Assembly: GCA_032622095.1 (NCBI GenBank)
Contig: CP136069.1
Span: forward strand, 81,862,958-81,926,957
Direction of reading: 5' to 3'
DNA length: 64,000 bases
DNA from: Siphonodentalium dalli
Lineage: Eukaryota > Mollusca > Scaphopoda > Gadilida > Siphonodentaliidae
Part shown: positions 33,000-45,263 of the stretch, piece by piece
Numbering within the stretch: position 1 is the stretch's first letter
How the letters are laid out: every line of letters starts with the position of its first letter
Translations under genes and position numbers: made by a program
The notes under the pieces: model-generated
Seen by the model: the letters and a program-made list of their open reading frames with translations, nothing else
What the model was told of the DNA's origin: nothing
The model's database searches: none

Positions 33000-34260
33000 A
33001 TGTTTATGGATGGGTTTGTTCCCGAAACAGTGTGGCACTTTGCTTGGCAAAAATGAAGGGCGAATTTGCTATATTTTTCAAGAACACTCTACCCAATTTA
33101 AAGACTTCAACGCAATACGAAATTAAGCTATATGATCTCTAATTATCTATATTAACCGAGAGTGTGACGGGAATGTAGTTCTATCTGAGAATACATAATT
33201 TGTATGGATCGGTTGTGCATGTGTCGCTTTACACAAAGTGGCTGATAAATAAGAAAGACGAATTTGACGTTTTAGGCCCCCCTACACAATTGAAGTAAAG
33301 TTGAACAACTCACGAACTGAAATGATTGCTGTAAATATTAACTGAGGATGTGGGCAAAAATAGTAATATCGGGGCTCATACATGGTGTTGATGGATGGGT
33401 TGGTTGGATCCCGACAGCCTTTAGCACTTTACGAAAATCGGATGGCAAACTCCAAAGGCGAATATTTTTTGTTTTGTGGGACCCCTTTATATGCCCATTT
33501 AAACTCTTGAACACACCATGCGCCGAATATTCATGCTTTTATTATTAAATCACAGTGTGAACGAAAGGTAGTGCTACCAGGGAATACATGTTATATGGGT
33601 AGCTTGGTTCCCAAAATCCTAGGTTACTTTACAAAAGGCGGCTGGCAAAAACCAAAGCTGAATATTTTCTTTGAGCATCCTACCCCATTTAAAGTCTTAA
33701 ACACACTAATGGATGGACATGTTCTCGATATTAACTGGGGTGTGGACAAATGGTATGTAATTCAGGAAATATACCTCTTCATTGCACGATGGGTGGGTTG
33801 GCTGGCTTCCCAATGTCTGGGGCACTTTACAAAAAGTGGCTAGCAAAGAGAGGCGAAATCTCACTGTTTTTGGTACCCATAACCCTTCTAAACTCTTTAG
33901 CACACACTGAACCGAATCTATATGCTCTCATGTATTATTTACAATTTGTATGGGTGGTTTTGTTCTCGAAATCCTGGAACACTTTACAAAAGGCGGCTGG
34001 CAAATACGAAATGTAATGTGTTAGGCCACACTACCCCATTTGCAGTCTTGGGACACACAATGAACCGAAAGGATGTGCTCCCATTATTAACTGCGTGTGT
34101 GGAGAAATGGACGCTATATAAAGAGTATAGTATACCAGGGTCTTGAATGTCTGGGTCACTTTACAAAAAGTTGTTGATGAAAGAGAAAGGCGAATACTCA
34201 CTGTTTGGGGGGGGGGGGACCCCATTAACCCATTTAATATCTTGATCAGAGCATGACCTG
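33000..34260. repeat. Degenerate tandem array, about 190-bp units
   Basis: At least six units share 'tggatggg.tggtt.c..gaaatc.tgg.gcactttacaaaa.g.ggctgg' followed by 'cccatttaaa.tcttgaacacac..tgaaccgaa'. Starts are near 33003, 33203, 33380, 33590, 33780, 33940 and 34140. Frame continuity is not maintained between units, so the ORFs here are incidental. A fragment recurs at about 38433-38465. Confidence 0.75.
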
Positions 34261-34914
34261 AAGTTATATTCTCTCACTTAGCTGAGTGTGTGATCGAAAG
34301 GTATTGCTGTCATCAAGGGCGTAATTCTGGGTACGGCTGGACCGTTTTGGCCGTACCAATATTTTGCTGGCAAAGGTGAATGATATACTTCTAACATGCA
34401 GCACCAGGGCACCATCACGGCCTAAATGCATTTCCAATAAGTTCAGCTCAAATGTTAACAATCCTGCCATTCCTGCATGGTATGCCCAATTAACGTATTA
34501 AGAGTATTGGAACAACAAATTTATCATAATATTTGAGCTGTAGATTCGGCGTTATATATAAACACACCGACCAATGGCCCTTTAGTGTAAACAATATTTT
34601 ATTCTCAAGAATAGCACATATAATACATAATATAAGGACGATAACAATTTAACATTAGAGAAAAGGATTTGGCAGTAAGCCAAAGGCTTATAGGTGGCCA
34701 TTTCCTTAGTATCTATATTGCATCATGGTTTGATTGGGTCTCAATAATGAACTGCCTGTTCCACAAGCACCCGCAACCTATCCCGTTGCCAATCGCTGCG
34801 AGTCCACCCCTCACACACAATCACACATCTGGCATGCTTGAGTATACGAGAGCACAATATTTTTGTTTTATGTAGGCTTTTGGTTCACGCTTTACAGTTC
34901 TTAACCATATTATG
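34261..34914. other. Intergenic, no gene seen
   Basis: Nothing recognised. Confidence 0.4.
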
Positions 34915-35124
34915 TCAGTTAAATCGTTTGGTATCGTCGATGAACTTTTGGACGGCAATGAATATGTCGGCATTTTTGGTATAAGATATATCTACGGACC
35001 CATACGGTAATATTTTGACTTCCAAGTTCACATTCAGATTGGCTAAATAACGGACTCTTTCACGCTCGAATATTGGACAGTGGAGTAAGACAAACTCCTT
35101 TCCAATATAGGGCTCTATATGCCT
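34915..35124 (-). pseudogene. Decayed LINE reverse-transcriptase C-terminus
   Basis: On the minus strand an open stretch reads ..EPYIGKEFVLLHCPIFERER followed by VRYLANLNV..., ending at a stop near 34915. The E-x-F-x-x-x-H-C-P-x-(F/Y)-x-x-x-R pattern is typical of the cysteine/histidine-bearing tail of non-LTR retrotransposon ORF2 proteins. Upstream of about 35124 the frame is closed by stops, so this is a 3' fragment. The clade cannot be assigned. Confidence 0.5.
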
Positions 35125-37360
35125 ATTCCTAATTTATGCTCCAGGGCTAAGCACTGCCAGGAAATTGCATGGGTCAAATATGTACGTGGTATTGACGTGT
35201 GGAATTTGGTAATTTTAGTTGGTACGATACATGTATCGCCAACCGTAGGCATGTCACTACCATGTGCCAAATTCAGTCATTCAGGTATAGGCTATAGCAT
35301 TTTTTCAACCAGCTTGCACGCTGCATCACTGGCAATGTACATGCAAATTGGTGGGGGATTTCGGATGAGCAAATTGCTCATTAACGTCGGAAGTGATGCC
35401 CGATGTCATGTTCTCCACCGTCAACACTACCCCAGGTGCTCTCAGCCAATGCTAAGATGGTGGATGTACATGTACTTGTCAGACATTCTCGCACACTGCT
35501 GAAGATGGACCATATATTTCCGGGGGAAAAGCCTGGTTAGTGATCATGACATTTCAACTTTGAAGTTAAATGCATGTTCCGAGATCTAAACCTGCACATT
35601 GTCACAGTTTCACGACCGACATCAGAATATAGAGTTATTGTAACATTGAATCGACACAATAAACCAACAAAGACAAGCAACTATGTCGACTGTTCATTCG
35701 CTAAGCACCTGCACATGCAGACATTTAGACAAAAGTTGGTTATTCAAACTTAATATTTCTTCTGTGATGATTGTGTGGCTCAATGGTAATGGTCAGCCGA
35801 GAGACTGGAACTCCAATAAATTTAACTAGCATGCTGTTGAGCTGTTCAATTCGCAGTAATTTTCCCACATAATGATCAAATGCGTTGTTGGAACATCGAC
35901 ATGTTATATAAATAAAATTAGGTAAATACTATATGGATGTATACAACTATACAAAACATCACTGGAGCTTAATATAACCCACTCGTATGATATATATACT
36001 CCACACTCCCCTCAGCAACTTCTGCACTGACATACATCGGCGAATGTAATTATGTAATTGTCATTCACTCATGAATATTATCTACTTGAAATACCACCGA
36101 TGCCAGGATCGAGTTTATCTAACTCAATATTACAGTAAATATTACTGATTTCCATTTTTTCTAACCACTTCTATATGCATGTACATATCAGTAAATCAAG
36201 TAAAACGCGTCATTTTGAATGCAATATTAAATTCATCAGGGCATCCCCCAAACCCACTCCTACAAGAGGGGAAACTCCCCTCAAGATAGTGTTCTCCCCA
36301 CTCACTGCTTAGCAGGTCGGATAATGCTTCAAATTATGTGAATGGCTTTAATTTTCGTGGTTCAGCCATTTGCGACTTTTTCGTGGGTTCGTACATTCTT
36401 GGGTCCGCTCCAATGATCAGTTAATATACAAAACACAAAATAAAGTCACATTACTCAACCAGTTCCAAGTAGCATGAACTGATCTAGAAGATATTTGTGA
36501 AAAAACGTCATATTTTCAACTTAATCCTGATTCACAGAACTTTCAACTGGGTGTGATTTCATAAAGAGCGTTTATTTATTAAATAACATACTTGTCCATA
36601 TATGTATAGCAGATGATGAGATAGTTCTGACAGAAAGGTCACGAGGGGTGATTCAAATAACAAAGTATTCCATGTTCATGAGAGTATATGTATAACGAGT
36701 GTGCAATATGTCTCGATATTGACTTACTGTATTTTCGCGGCAATAAAACAGTATGTGACTTTAAGTTGATTTTATGGGTGAAATATGGGTCACTGGCAGC
36801 GACAGGCACCCTCATTGGATTCAGCATACTTGAGTTATGCTAGAAAACTTAGTTTCATGCTTTTCCCCAAAAATGCCTCTAGGGTTCTAGTGTTCCACAA
36901 ATGTAGCTTTTCCGACCAGACTACAAGATACAGTTGACAAATTGAAACAAACAATGTGCAGACACATCGGCGATCCGTCGGAAATTGCGCATCAGCACCT
37001 TAGGTGTATAATTAATTAGCATGTCGAGTGTCCAAGCTTTTGTTGACGACTATTGAGAATGTCAACAACGGGATTGTATTACATAAACCTACATAACCTT
37101 GGTGAAAGCACAGGTCGCCTGGTGCGATACCACCACTACGAGTATTTATTACACTCCAATGCGCGATTTCTATTGAAAACGCTGTTAATTAAAAATGGTA
37201 ATATCACTAGTGAAGTATGTAAATTCCCGTGACGTCATTGACGTTACGTCACTTAATATTGATCTAGACTGAATTCTCGATGACTGATCTTTCTCCACAT
37301 CGGGACTTTGCGTGTTAATCATATTTGGCGAACCAAATTGATGCAGAAGTGTAATAAATA
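35125..37360. other. Intergenic; fragment of the big palindrome's arm at 36406-36515
   Basis: 36406-36515 (caatgatcagttaatataca...catattttcaactt) matches about 15003-15115 of the 4.86-kb palindromic element. No other recognisable content; the 127-aa ORF at 35119-35502 has no motif I recognise. Confidence 0.55.
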
Positions 37361-37487
37361 GAGTAATCAATTAATTCCGAGAATTACGTTCAATAATAAC
37401 TCGAGGCGGGAGACGTTTGGGTACCGACGTCTCTCACCTCTCGTGAATTATTTAACGTAATTCTCGGAACCAATTGATTACTCTCTA
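37361..37487. repeat. Fold-back hairpin of about 127 bp
   Basis: Arms from gagtaatcaattaattccga to its complement at about 37487, meeting at gagacgtttgggtaccgacgtctc. It is probably a small fold-back MITE. It abuts the dispersed repeat that follows. Confidence 0.75.
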
Positions 37488-37497
37488 TATATATACA

Positions 37498-38110
37498 ACT
37501 AGAAGGTGACCCGACTTCGTCCGGGCTTTGACCTTGAATTGTCCATTTTGAAGGTCAAGGTCAAGTGGGGTAACGATTTGACCAGTCCAAAACACTGCCC
37601 GGACAAAAGTACCCGACAAACGTGCCCGTCGAAATCCATCCGGTTTTACCCGATTTGACCTTGAATTGATCATTTTGAAGGTCAAGGTCTGGTCGGGGTC
37701 ACGATTGGACCCGTCCAAAACAATCGGTGAACAAAAGTAACCCAACGTATCAAATTTCGTCGAAATCCCATCAAAATTGGCGATTTGACCTTGAAGTTAC
37801 CCGATTTCAAGGTCAAGGTCACGTCGCACGGGCAAATGAATATGTTTATGAGACTCGCCATAAGAAAGTACCCCCACATACCAAGTTTCATCGAAATCCC
37901 GTGATATTCGGGCGTTTGACCTTGAAATGACCCGATTTCAAGGTCAAGGTGACGTCGCACGGACAAATTAATATGCCTATGTTCGTCCCCGGCCGAAAAT
38001 ACCCCCACATACCAAGTTTCATCGAAATCGGTTGGGACGTTTTCGAGTTCATCGCGAACACACACACAGACACACAGACAGACAGATCTTCTAAAATATA
38101 TAATAGATAT
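37498..38110. mobile_element. Dispersed repeat, 'GACTTCGTCCGGGCT' type with about 128-bp internal units
   Basis: It begins ctagaaggtgacccgacttc and ends (ca)n(gaca)n then ctaaaatatataatagat. Four or five internal units each carry a TTGACCTTGAA...AAGGTCAAGGTC fold-back and 'catcgaaatcc(c/g)'. Same family as 29325, 47490 and 57018; the unit number differs between copies. Confidence 0.75.
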
Positions 38111-38454
38111 ATAGGCCTACTCGTAGTGGTGGTATCGCACAATTTCACCTGCGGGTAAACGTCACTCTCTTATAACATGTACATCGGGTCAATAGAGTTG
38201 CATGTATACCTCCCGCATGACATTCTCAAAATGGCGATCGCGATAGTTTCGATAACATTTTTTCGTGGGTGTTTTAATTTCGTGGTTATCAACAACACGA
38301 AAAACACGAAAATTGGAACACCACGAATAAATGTACCTTTACAGTATTTAAAGCGTGCTCCATATTATTCGGCCGTACGAATAAGTGTATGCCCGCTACG
38401 CCCCTGGCTGTCATGGAATTATTAATTGATATATGGGTGATTTGGTTCCCTCGA

Positions 38455-38685
38455 AATCCTGGAACACTTTACCAAAATCGTTAATTTCTGGGGAAAAGTC
38501 ACTGGTGGGTATCGTTCATCGTTAATTTGAGAATAGCCACCACCAATTCCGTTATTTTTCACTATCATTTTCGTAAAGAGTATATATTTCTCCTTTAAAA
38601 AAAGTTAGTTTTAACTTGTTCTACCGTGCGTAGGGGTATCTCGAAAAATAGAGCTCTTTTTCGATTTGGCCGCTGCACTATGAAC
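38455..38685. repeat. Inverted repeat partner of 31740-31965
   Basis: It carries the reverse complement of 31740-31965 (gggaaaagtcactggtggg, caccaattccgttatttttc, ctaccgtgcgtaggggta). It is followed at 38690-39450 by sequence related to the arm of the 4.86-kb palindrome (gacaagaaaaaaaagtg, actccagacaagatggcg, repeated 'atggcggc'). Confidence 0.75.
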
Positions 38686-38689
38686 TTCA

Positions 38690-39460
38690 CCTCACTAAAT
38701 TAATGTTCTTCTCCTCTAATTTTTTTCGGTTGTTGACAAGAAAAAAAAGTGCTCACAGAAACTCCAGACAAGATGGCGTACGCAGTTCATGGTGGTCATT
38801 TTGCTTGATACCACCAGGTCTCTTTGGTCGCCATTATAGTAAATATAATATCACATGCGGTTTTATTTTCAACTCGATTCGTTATGCTAATATACCACGC
38901 TTATAAATTGGTAAAAATCTGACACCTAAATTCAATATGGCGGTCAAGATTGATGCCGCTATAATCTGGTCAACGCCGAAATCTCATCCAACAATAATCC
39001 AACAAAAATTCACCCAAATTCAAAATGGTGGACATATTTTGAAAAATCGCCGAAAGTCCCCCATATACACTTCAGTGGGCGTTATTGTCATTACAACTCA
39101 ATCCATGCTTACCAGTTTAGTTGGGAATGCTGACGCGAAGTAATTACCTTAGATCTCATCCAAGACATTTTTCCCCAAATCCATGATGGCGGCTAAAATG
39201 GTGACAATTTTTTTAAAACGCACCTATTTTTCCTTTACTTTCTGACAATGGACCTTATTGTTACGCGAATTCTGCCCACATTTACATGTGGGTAGGAACA
39301 TTGATACAAAGTATGTGTTTGAGTTGGGCAATTGATACTAACAGCCAAGTTGGTGGCCAAACTGGTGGCCAGAAATTGAAAAGTCAATATTTTCACATAC
39401 CAGTATTCATTTCCATTTTTGTCATAATATCGATATGTATAGAGGAAACGGTACATAAAT
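38690..39460. mobile_element. Diverged relative of the 4.86-kb palindrome arm
   Basis: It follows the same order of modules as 10650-10930 ('ttgttgacaagaaaaaaaag', 'ctccagacaagatggcg', 'aagatggcggctaaaatggt') but is well diverged. No TIR is found. Confidence 0.55.
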
Positions 39461-40433
39461 CATCTATTGTTTCCAACTTAAAATGTCTTCAAATGCATAA
39501 CATAAGTTGTAGCCATTTGGAAGGACGAAACCCCACAATTAATCGAGATGTGGCATTTCGAAATCCATTCTCCAGTAAGCGCCGATAATGACCGCAATCG
39601 TGGATGCACCGAATAGTCTAGACAAAGTCTTCGCAGTACACAACAGCTTGGGATATTGGTTGGGTTGATGCTGTTTTTGGACCGAGTCTTGCCATGTTGC
39701 TCTTCTATAATGGACATTCATTCTAAAGATGAATTGCATGTAGACATGGAGCCCGGACATTTACATAAACATGCAGATGTGATTAACCATCTGACATGTC
39801 CGCGATTAATCCGTTTCAAAATGATATATCATTTATCGTGATAGAAGAAGGTATTGTGATGATACGATCGTTAAATGTATTGTTTACATGCATTTTCTGA
39901 TTGCGCGACAAATCGAAATTATCAGGCTGAAAAACAAGGCTTTGTTTACTAATAAATCTCGCTGCTATGACATTTAACGGACGTCTGATATATGCATGTG
40001 TTGATACCATCATGCTTGTGAAAGGTTGCCGTCTATTTTCATTATGCAAAGCTTCCATTTGACCTAATCTGAAGACATACAAGCAAGATAACTCCTATTA
40101 AACTCCCGCCCATGATTCTGGGCATAATGTCCGTTATTTCGGTCCTCATATATAAGCCGAACATAACCGAACAAAAGTTCAAATAATGTAAATATAACAG
40201 ATAAAGTCCATATGTTTATGTATTCTTATTTAATATATTACGATACGACATTTAGTTGAGTTTATGTTTTCATGAGTGTTTTATTAGAAGTTTTGTAGAA
40301 CGCGTTTTGTTTTCGGCATAAAATGCCGAACACAGGCTTATGTTCGGCAATTGGTGACCGATAATTAACTAACTAACACAGACCAAGTAGCTAGTAACGC
40401 CAATTGGCTTTATGGAATGCATGTGTTTTGCGT
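39461..40433. other. Intergenic, no gene seen
   Basis: AT-rich sequence with short ORFs on both strands and none recognised. About 40158-40350 has scattered 'cgaacata/tatgttcggca' inverted motifs. Confidence 0.45.
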
Positions 40434-40437
40434 TTAA

Positions 40438-40794
40438 CCCTTTACCCAACAGAACGGCCCTGTGCCAATGCATTCTCTTATATATGCGAGTCGACCATAG
40501 GTCGCCTCGCATATATAAGAGAATGCATTGGCTTAACACATATTAAAGAAAAAATGGTAAAAAGTGTTAAAAAAAAGTTTTTTTTAGGCCAATGCATTCT
40601 CTTATATATGCGAGGCGACCTATGGTCGACTCGCATATATAAGAGAATGCATTGGCACAGGGCATAACTGTAACTATCACAATGTGCTCAATGAGCCGGT
40701 TCCAATGATACCCATATTTCCATGGTTTTATTGAGACAGACCGAAGATAATTTAGGCTGTTAGGGCGTTTCTGGGCGTTCTGTTGGGTAAAGGG
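40438..40794. mobile_element. piggyBac-like MITE, 357 bp, perfect 19-bp TIRs and TTAA TSD
   Basis: TIR CCCTTTACCCAACAGAACG and its perfect complement, flanked by TTAA at 40434-40437 and 40795-40798. Inside are two long hairpins (about 40461-40531 and 40587-40658) built from 'gccaatgcattctcttata' and 'tatgcgagtcgaccataggtc', themselves arranged as inverted copies. These hairpins are the same modules found in the CCCTT(T/C)CATGAC family. Confidence 0.9.
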
Positions 40795-40837
40795 TTAACA
40801 ATTCCCATCACCTATTTATTTTCACAAATCAGGAGCA

Positions 40838-41345
40838 TGGGCTTTTCATATTGATACATTATTAGAAAATATTAGTCCAATGATAAACTGTCTAAGAAGT
40901 CAAAAGTATTGACTAAACAGAAAAGAAATAGACACCCCTTACAAATCTTATATTTTGCCATTGTTCGATTATGCAGATGTCATTATATGGGATAACTGTT
41001 CCCTATGTAAGGCAGAGCTTCTTTAAAATTTACAACTTAACGCGTTGTTTATTGGTGTGATCAGGAGGACAAATCATACTTCACTGTAAAAGCTTAGGAA
41101 ACGGTATAAAAACCACTTGCTGATAGGAGGTCCAGAAGGAAGGTGTTCACGATTCATAATTGCGCCAGCTCTTAAAGGTACTCAATCCGTAAAGAGGGTC
41201 CCCATCTCAACAGATTCCAACAACAACAATCCGATCAGAGGGTCCTATATTACTATTTCTTTGGCTTTGGGGGTAAACAATATTTGATTCGAGTCGAGGA
41301 ACCCATCAAACAAAGCTCAGAGTTATTAGATATTGATTTTTGAAA
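40838..41345 (+). pseudogene. Decayed LINE ORF2 reverse-transcriptase 3' region
   Basis: Reading + strand from 40838: WAFHIDTLLENISPMINCLR, then a stop, then YKSYILPLFDYADVIIWDNC and, after more stops, LQLNALFIG. The order W..HI..L...ISP.I..LR / YKS.ILP.FDYADV.WDN is the thumb-region signature of CR1/jockey-type non-LTR reverse transcriptases in invertebrates. In-frame stops and an inserted Ile show it is dead. The 5' part is absent. Confidence 0.75.
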
Positions 41346-41680
41346 TTTGTTAATTGCTCGAGATGAGTACTAATAACTGCCGTCAATTTGGTAACCTGCT
41401 CGAGATTTTACGCCAAAACTCTATTCAAACAGACAAAGATGGATAACTCTATAATCAAGTGGTAATAATAACGAAATCTTGACTGTCTTCTGGGCCAGAA
41501 AGAATTCCCGATAATGAAAAATAATAGATATCTAAAATCGATATCTAACAAATCTGAGCTTTGATGGGTGACTTCCTCGACTCGAATCAAATATTTTTGA
41601 CCCCCGAAACCATTGAAATAGTAATTGAGAGGAGTTTTATCGGATTGAGTACCTTTAAGTATTTTTTGTCGGATTGTGTT
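41230..41680. repeat. Short inverted repeat pair
   Basis: About 41255-41345 (ctttgggggtaaacaatatt...gagttattagatattgattt) recurs in reverse complement at about 41525-41615. The 102-aa minus-strand ORF over the second arm reflects this repeat, not a recognised gene. Confidence 0.6.
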
Positions 41681-41689
41681 CATATTGGA

Positions 41690-42290
41690 TGTTTCTCTCA
41701 CAAACTTGACACACATATCGGAAGAAAAAATATTAAAGTGTAACTATCTTTGGTATGAAAGGTGTTTATTGTTTTGATCTACCTTAAATGTGTCACACTG
41801 TGTTTATAAACCAAATTACTCAAAATGGCTTTCAAAATGGCAACCATTTTTTACATATATCACGAACATTATTCTCTGCTGTTCCGAACATGTAGCAAAT
41901 TGTATCTCACTTGGTTATTATACATGTTAGCTAATCAACTGACAACTAAATGTCCTATATGGTTGTCCCATTTCCTTATGGGGCATAACAAATTAATTTT
42001 AAAGTTGCCTTATGGAATTTTGTCAAGAACCTCTTTTGGGATACTGGCTATATTTGTTTTTAATAAATGGGCAGAACTTTGAAACAGAACTGAATCATAA
42101 TCTGTGGCTATTCTGGCCTATTAGGATAAAAATTGATCAACTTGATACAGAGTGCAGGTCAAGATGCCAACCAGAGAGTTACCGTATGGTCATAGATGAG
42201 GTGAGTATGTATAAAGGGAGTTATTGTATGGTCATGAATGATGTGAATAGGTATACATATGTAGAAACTTTTTTTGACTTCATGTGGCAC
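41690..42290. mobile_element. Fragment of the 4.86-kb palindrome's arm and minisatellite
   Basis: Matches 11430-12010 in order: tttctctcacaaacttgaca, ggtgtttattgttttgat.ta, aaaatggct.ccaaaatggc, cttatggaattttg, then two minisatellite units (gaggtgagtatgtataaagg). One-sided copy without TIR. Confidence 0.75.
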
Positions 42291-42569
42291 TTTCTCTTTA
42301 TTCTCTTCCACGACAATGGCACTATTTTTCAGAGATTGGGCAGAAATTATATTAATCCTCAGTAAACTTGCCTGGAGATATAGACCTCTAGTTGCCAGGA
42401 TTTTTGCAGTTTTCATATTTCTTTAGATAGATACTAGATAAATAGATAAGTTTTATTGACAATATGGTCACCTTCACAGGTAGAGTAATTTGGATAAACA
42501 AGCAAACAAACAAGACTTCAAAATTTTCTCACATTGCGGGAGTGACTAGTTACAACGCAGAATGAGACG
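42291..42569. other. Intergenic, no gene seen
   Basis: Nothing recognised. Confidence 0.4.
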
Positions 42570-42665
42570 ATGGGATGAGACGGTATTGGGACGGTATTAG
42601 ATGGGATGGGACGGTATTGGGACGCTATGCTATGGGACGGTATTGGGACGGTATTAGAAAACCCG
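42570..42665. repeat. GGGACGGTATT minisatellite
   Basis: Repeats of 'gggacggtattagatgggat' with variants. The motif reappears at about 43650-43705, inside the larger satellite. Confidence 0.8.
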
Positions 42666-42834
42666 CTGTTTGTTAATAATACAGCATGAAGCAGCACCAA
42701 TATGGTTATATATAATCCGTATTAACATGGCGTAGGCCCACAGGGATCAATGATTTAATAGTCTCATTCGCCAACACAAATCGCTTCGCCAACACAAATC
42801 GCATATTATCGGCTACAAATAGACAAAATAGGCC

Positions 42835-44079
42835 ATTTCGGTAAAACGCAGAACGAAAATGTAAACATCAAAATCACCCCATGCATTCATATTTCCCCGT
42901 CCCACTGTGATATTTTTCCACAAAATGTTAGATTAATATATTCTCGACATCAGTGTTGCATTTTATTGGCCATAATCAAGATTAAAACTAACTGTTTTTG
43001 TCGATGGGACAGCAGCGATAAAACGCAGAACAACCATAGGAAATTGCAGAACGAAAATGTAAACAACAAAATCATTCTCCGCATTCATATTTCCCCGTCC
43101 CACCGCTAGTCCCACTGTGATATTTTTGCACAAAATGTTAGATTAATATCTTCTCGACATCAGTGTTGCATTTTATTGACCATAATCAAGATTAAAACAA
43201 CTTTTTTCGCTAATGGGACAGAAGCGGTAAAACGCAGAACAACTTAGGAAATTGCAGAACGAAGATGTAAACAACAAAATCATTCACCACATTCATATTT
43301 CTCTCCCACGTTGATATTGTTGCACAAAATGTTAGCTTAATATCTTTTCGACATCAGTGTAACATTTTATTGACCATAATCAAGATTAAAACAACTTTTT
43401 TCGCTGATGGGACAGAAGCGGTAAAACGCAGAACAACTTAGGAAATTGCAGAACGAAAATGTAAACAACAAAATTTAACCACATTCATATTTCTCTCCCA
43501 CGTTGATATTGTTGCACAACATGTTAGCTTCATATCTTCTCGACATCATTGTAGCATTTTATTGACCATAGTCAAAATTTACAACAACTTTTTTCATCGA
43601 TGGGACAGACGCGGTAAAACGCAGAACAACATTAAGGAATTGCAGAACGAACAGACGGTATTGGGGCGATATATATTAGATGGGATGGGACGGTATTAGA
43701 AAACGCAGAACAGCGAAGAGGCGACGGGACAAAAACCCGCTGTTTATCAATAATATTTCCCTGTCCCACGGCGATATTTTTGCACAAATTGTTAGATTAA
43801 TATCTTCTCGACATCACTGTAGCATTTTATTGACCATAATCAAGACTAAAACAACTTGTTTCGTCGATGGGACAGACGCGGTAAAACGCAGAACAATTTG
43901 GAAATTGCAGAATGAACAACTAAACAACAAAATCATTCAACGCATTCATACATTTGTATTTCCCCGTCCAACGGTGATATTTTTGCACAAAATGTTAGCT
44001 TAATATTTTATCGACATCAGTGTAGCATTGTATTGACCATTGTCAAGATTAAAACAACTTGTTTCGTCGATGGGACAGA
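42835..44079. repeat. Satellite of about 190-215 bp units, about six copies
   Basis: Each unit contains 'cggtaaaacgcagaacaac', 'attgcagaacgaaaatgtaa', 'catattt(c/t)cccgtcccac', 'gttag.ttaatatcttctcg' and 'ccataatcaagattaaaac'. Starts near 42840, 43017, 43227, 43420, 43613 and 43876. The array resumes as 'gacagacgcggtaaaacgca' after the inserted hAT element, at 44871-44890. Confidence 0.85.
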
Positions 44080-44869
44080 CAGGGGTGGCGCCAGAAAATC
44101 CCCGACAGGGGAGCTACACTAAATTACACCATATTGCCTGTTTGTATGTGAAATGAGCGCACATAGTGTGTGTGGCGAACCAATGAACAAAACCATATTG
44201 AAGTAAATTAATGCCTTGCTTCTTATATATCTGAACGTAACACATGACACATGATGGTTCCGGGCCGGGCCAAAATGCGAGGGAGTCGTCATAAAGTTTA
44301 GCAATACATCAGCCATAATTACCAGGTGAGATAACTCGAAGATTAAAACCCATGAATTGTTGTGAAAATTCCTATATTCTAGGGAGGCCACTTGTCTTCT
44401 GTGTCAGTTCTAATTTCTAATTTCATTAGTTGCAAGTACCAGCGCATGGTGTTTCACTGTCGGGGATATAGCTAACATGTGGCCATAGTGTAGGTACTCA
44501 ATGGTTCTATAGACCAATGTGGCCATTGTGACGAATGCCAGAGTAGCCAGCAATGATAAAGCACACATGTTTCAATAGATTTTCATTACCACTAAAACGC
44601 TGATGGTGTAACAATACAGGGGAATACCCCCGGATTTAATGGGAACATGTGCCATGAATATTTTGTGTGGGATATATTCCGCTGTATGTTCTCTCTCTCT
44701 CTCTCTGACACTTTCCAACACTGACAGTCTGTACATGATTACTTCATCTTAAGCACACAACCGACTTACATATAGAAAATCCCCGACAAGTCCTCCCCGA
44801 CGAGGGGGCTAGAGCTCCCCGACAAGGGGTCTGTAGCCCCCCCCGTGCCCCCCACTGGCGCCACCCCTG
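44080..44869. mobile_element. hAT-type non-autonomous element, 790 bp, inside satellite
   Basis: Perfect 15-bp TIRs CAGGGGTGGCGCCAG and complement. The flanking 8-bp duplication is GGGACAGA (44072-44079) against TGGACAGA (44870-44877), 7 of 8 matching, within the satellite unit. It contains subterminal 'ccccgacaggggagct' and 'ccccgacaaggggtct' motifs, a (CT)n tract, and no transposase. Confidence 0.85.
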
Positions 44870-44921
44870 TGGACAGACGCGGTAAAACGCATCCTTAGGC
44901 AGTCAATTTTTCTCTCATTCA

Positions 44922-45263
44922 TTATCCGAGCGTCAGATTGAAGTAAACTATTTTTGTTATTGGCATGATGTCGCCAACGCGCATCAGTTCCCCAATTAAA
45001 GCCGGATATATTTGTTCGTGATGTCCTCGGATGACTGCAGCTTGGCATTCAGCGCAAATGGATACATTCCCGCAACCGAGAGAATCAATTGTAAGAGCAT
45101 GTCTGTATAACATAACACGATTGTTTCGATCATTTATGAATTCCAACAAGACTTTTGTGCTTAGAACCGTCGATAGTGCAAAGAAGCTAAGCTTGTTAAG
45201 GAAATTGGGTTGTGTATTGGGAATAAGGCCATGTGCGCATGCATGTAGCATATATAAGTGCAT
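44922..45263 (-). CDS. Unassigned ORF, 113 aa, CxxC motif
   Basis: I do not recognise this protein. The frame contains LYRHALTIDSLGCGNVSICA, with C-x6-C-x2-C spacing (CGNVSICAEC), then RGHHEQIYPALIGELMRVGD followed by IMP. The composition looks protein-like rather than random. A second, clearly decayed copy of its last part (GHH.Q....GE.MR.GDIM with stops) lies on the same strand at about 45310-45460, so this is a repeated coding sequence, perhaps from a mobile element or virus-like element. It may be an exon or fragment; no start context or polyadenylation signal is evident. Low certainty that it is expressed. Confidence 0.35.
   Translation of the reverse strand: MHLYMLHACAHGLIPNTQPNFLNKLSFFALSTVLSTKVLLEFINDRNNRVMLYRHALTIDSLGCGNVSICAECQAAVIRGHHEQIYPALIGELMRVGDIMPITKIVYFNLTLG

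Noticed and set aside
33348-34146. Several overlapping ORFs with repeated W/G motifs
   Set aside because: They derive from the degenerate 190-bp tandem array and change frame between units.
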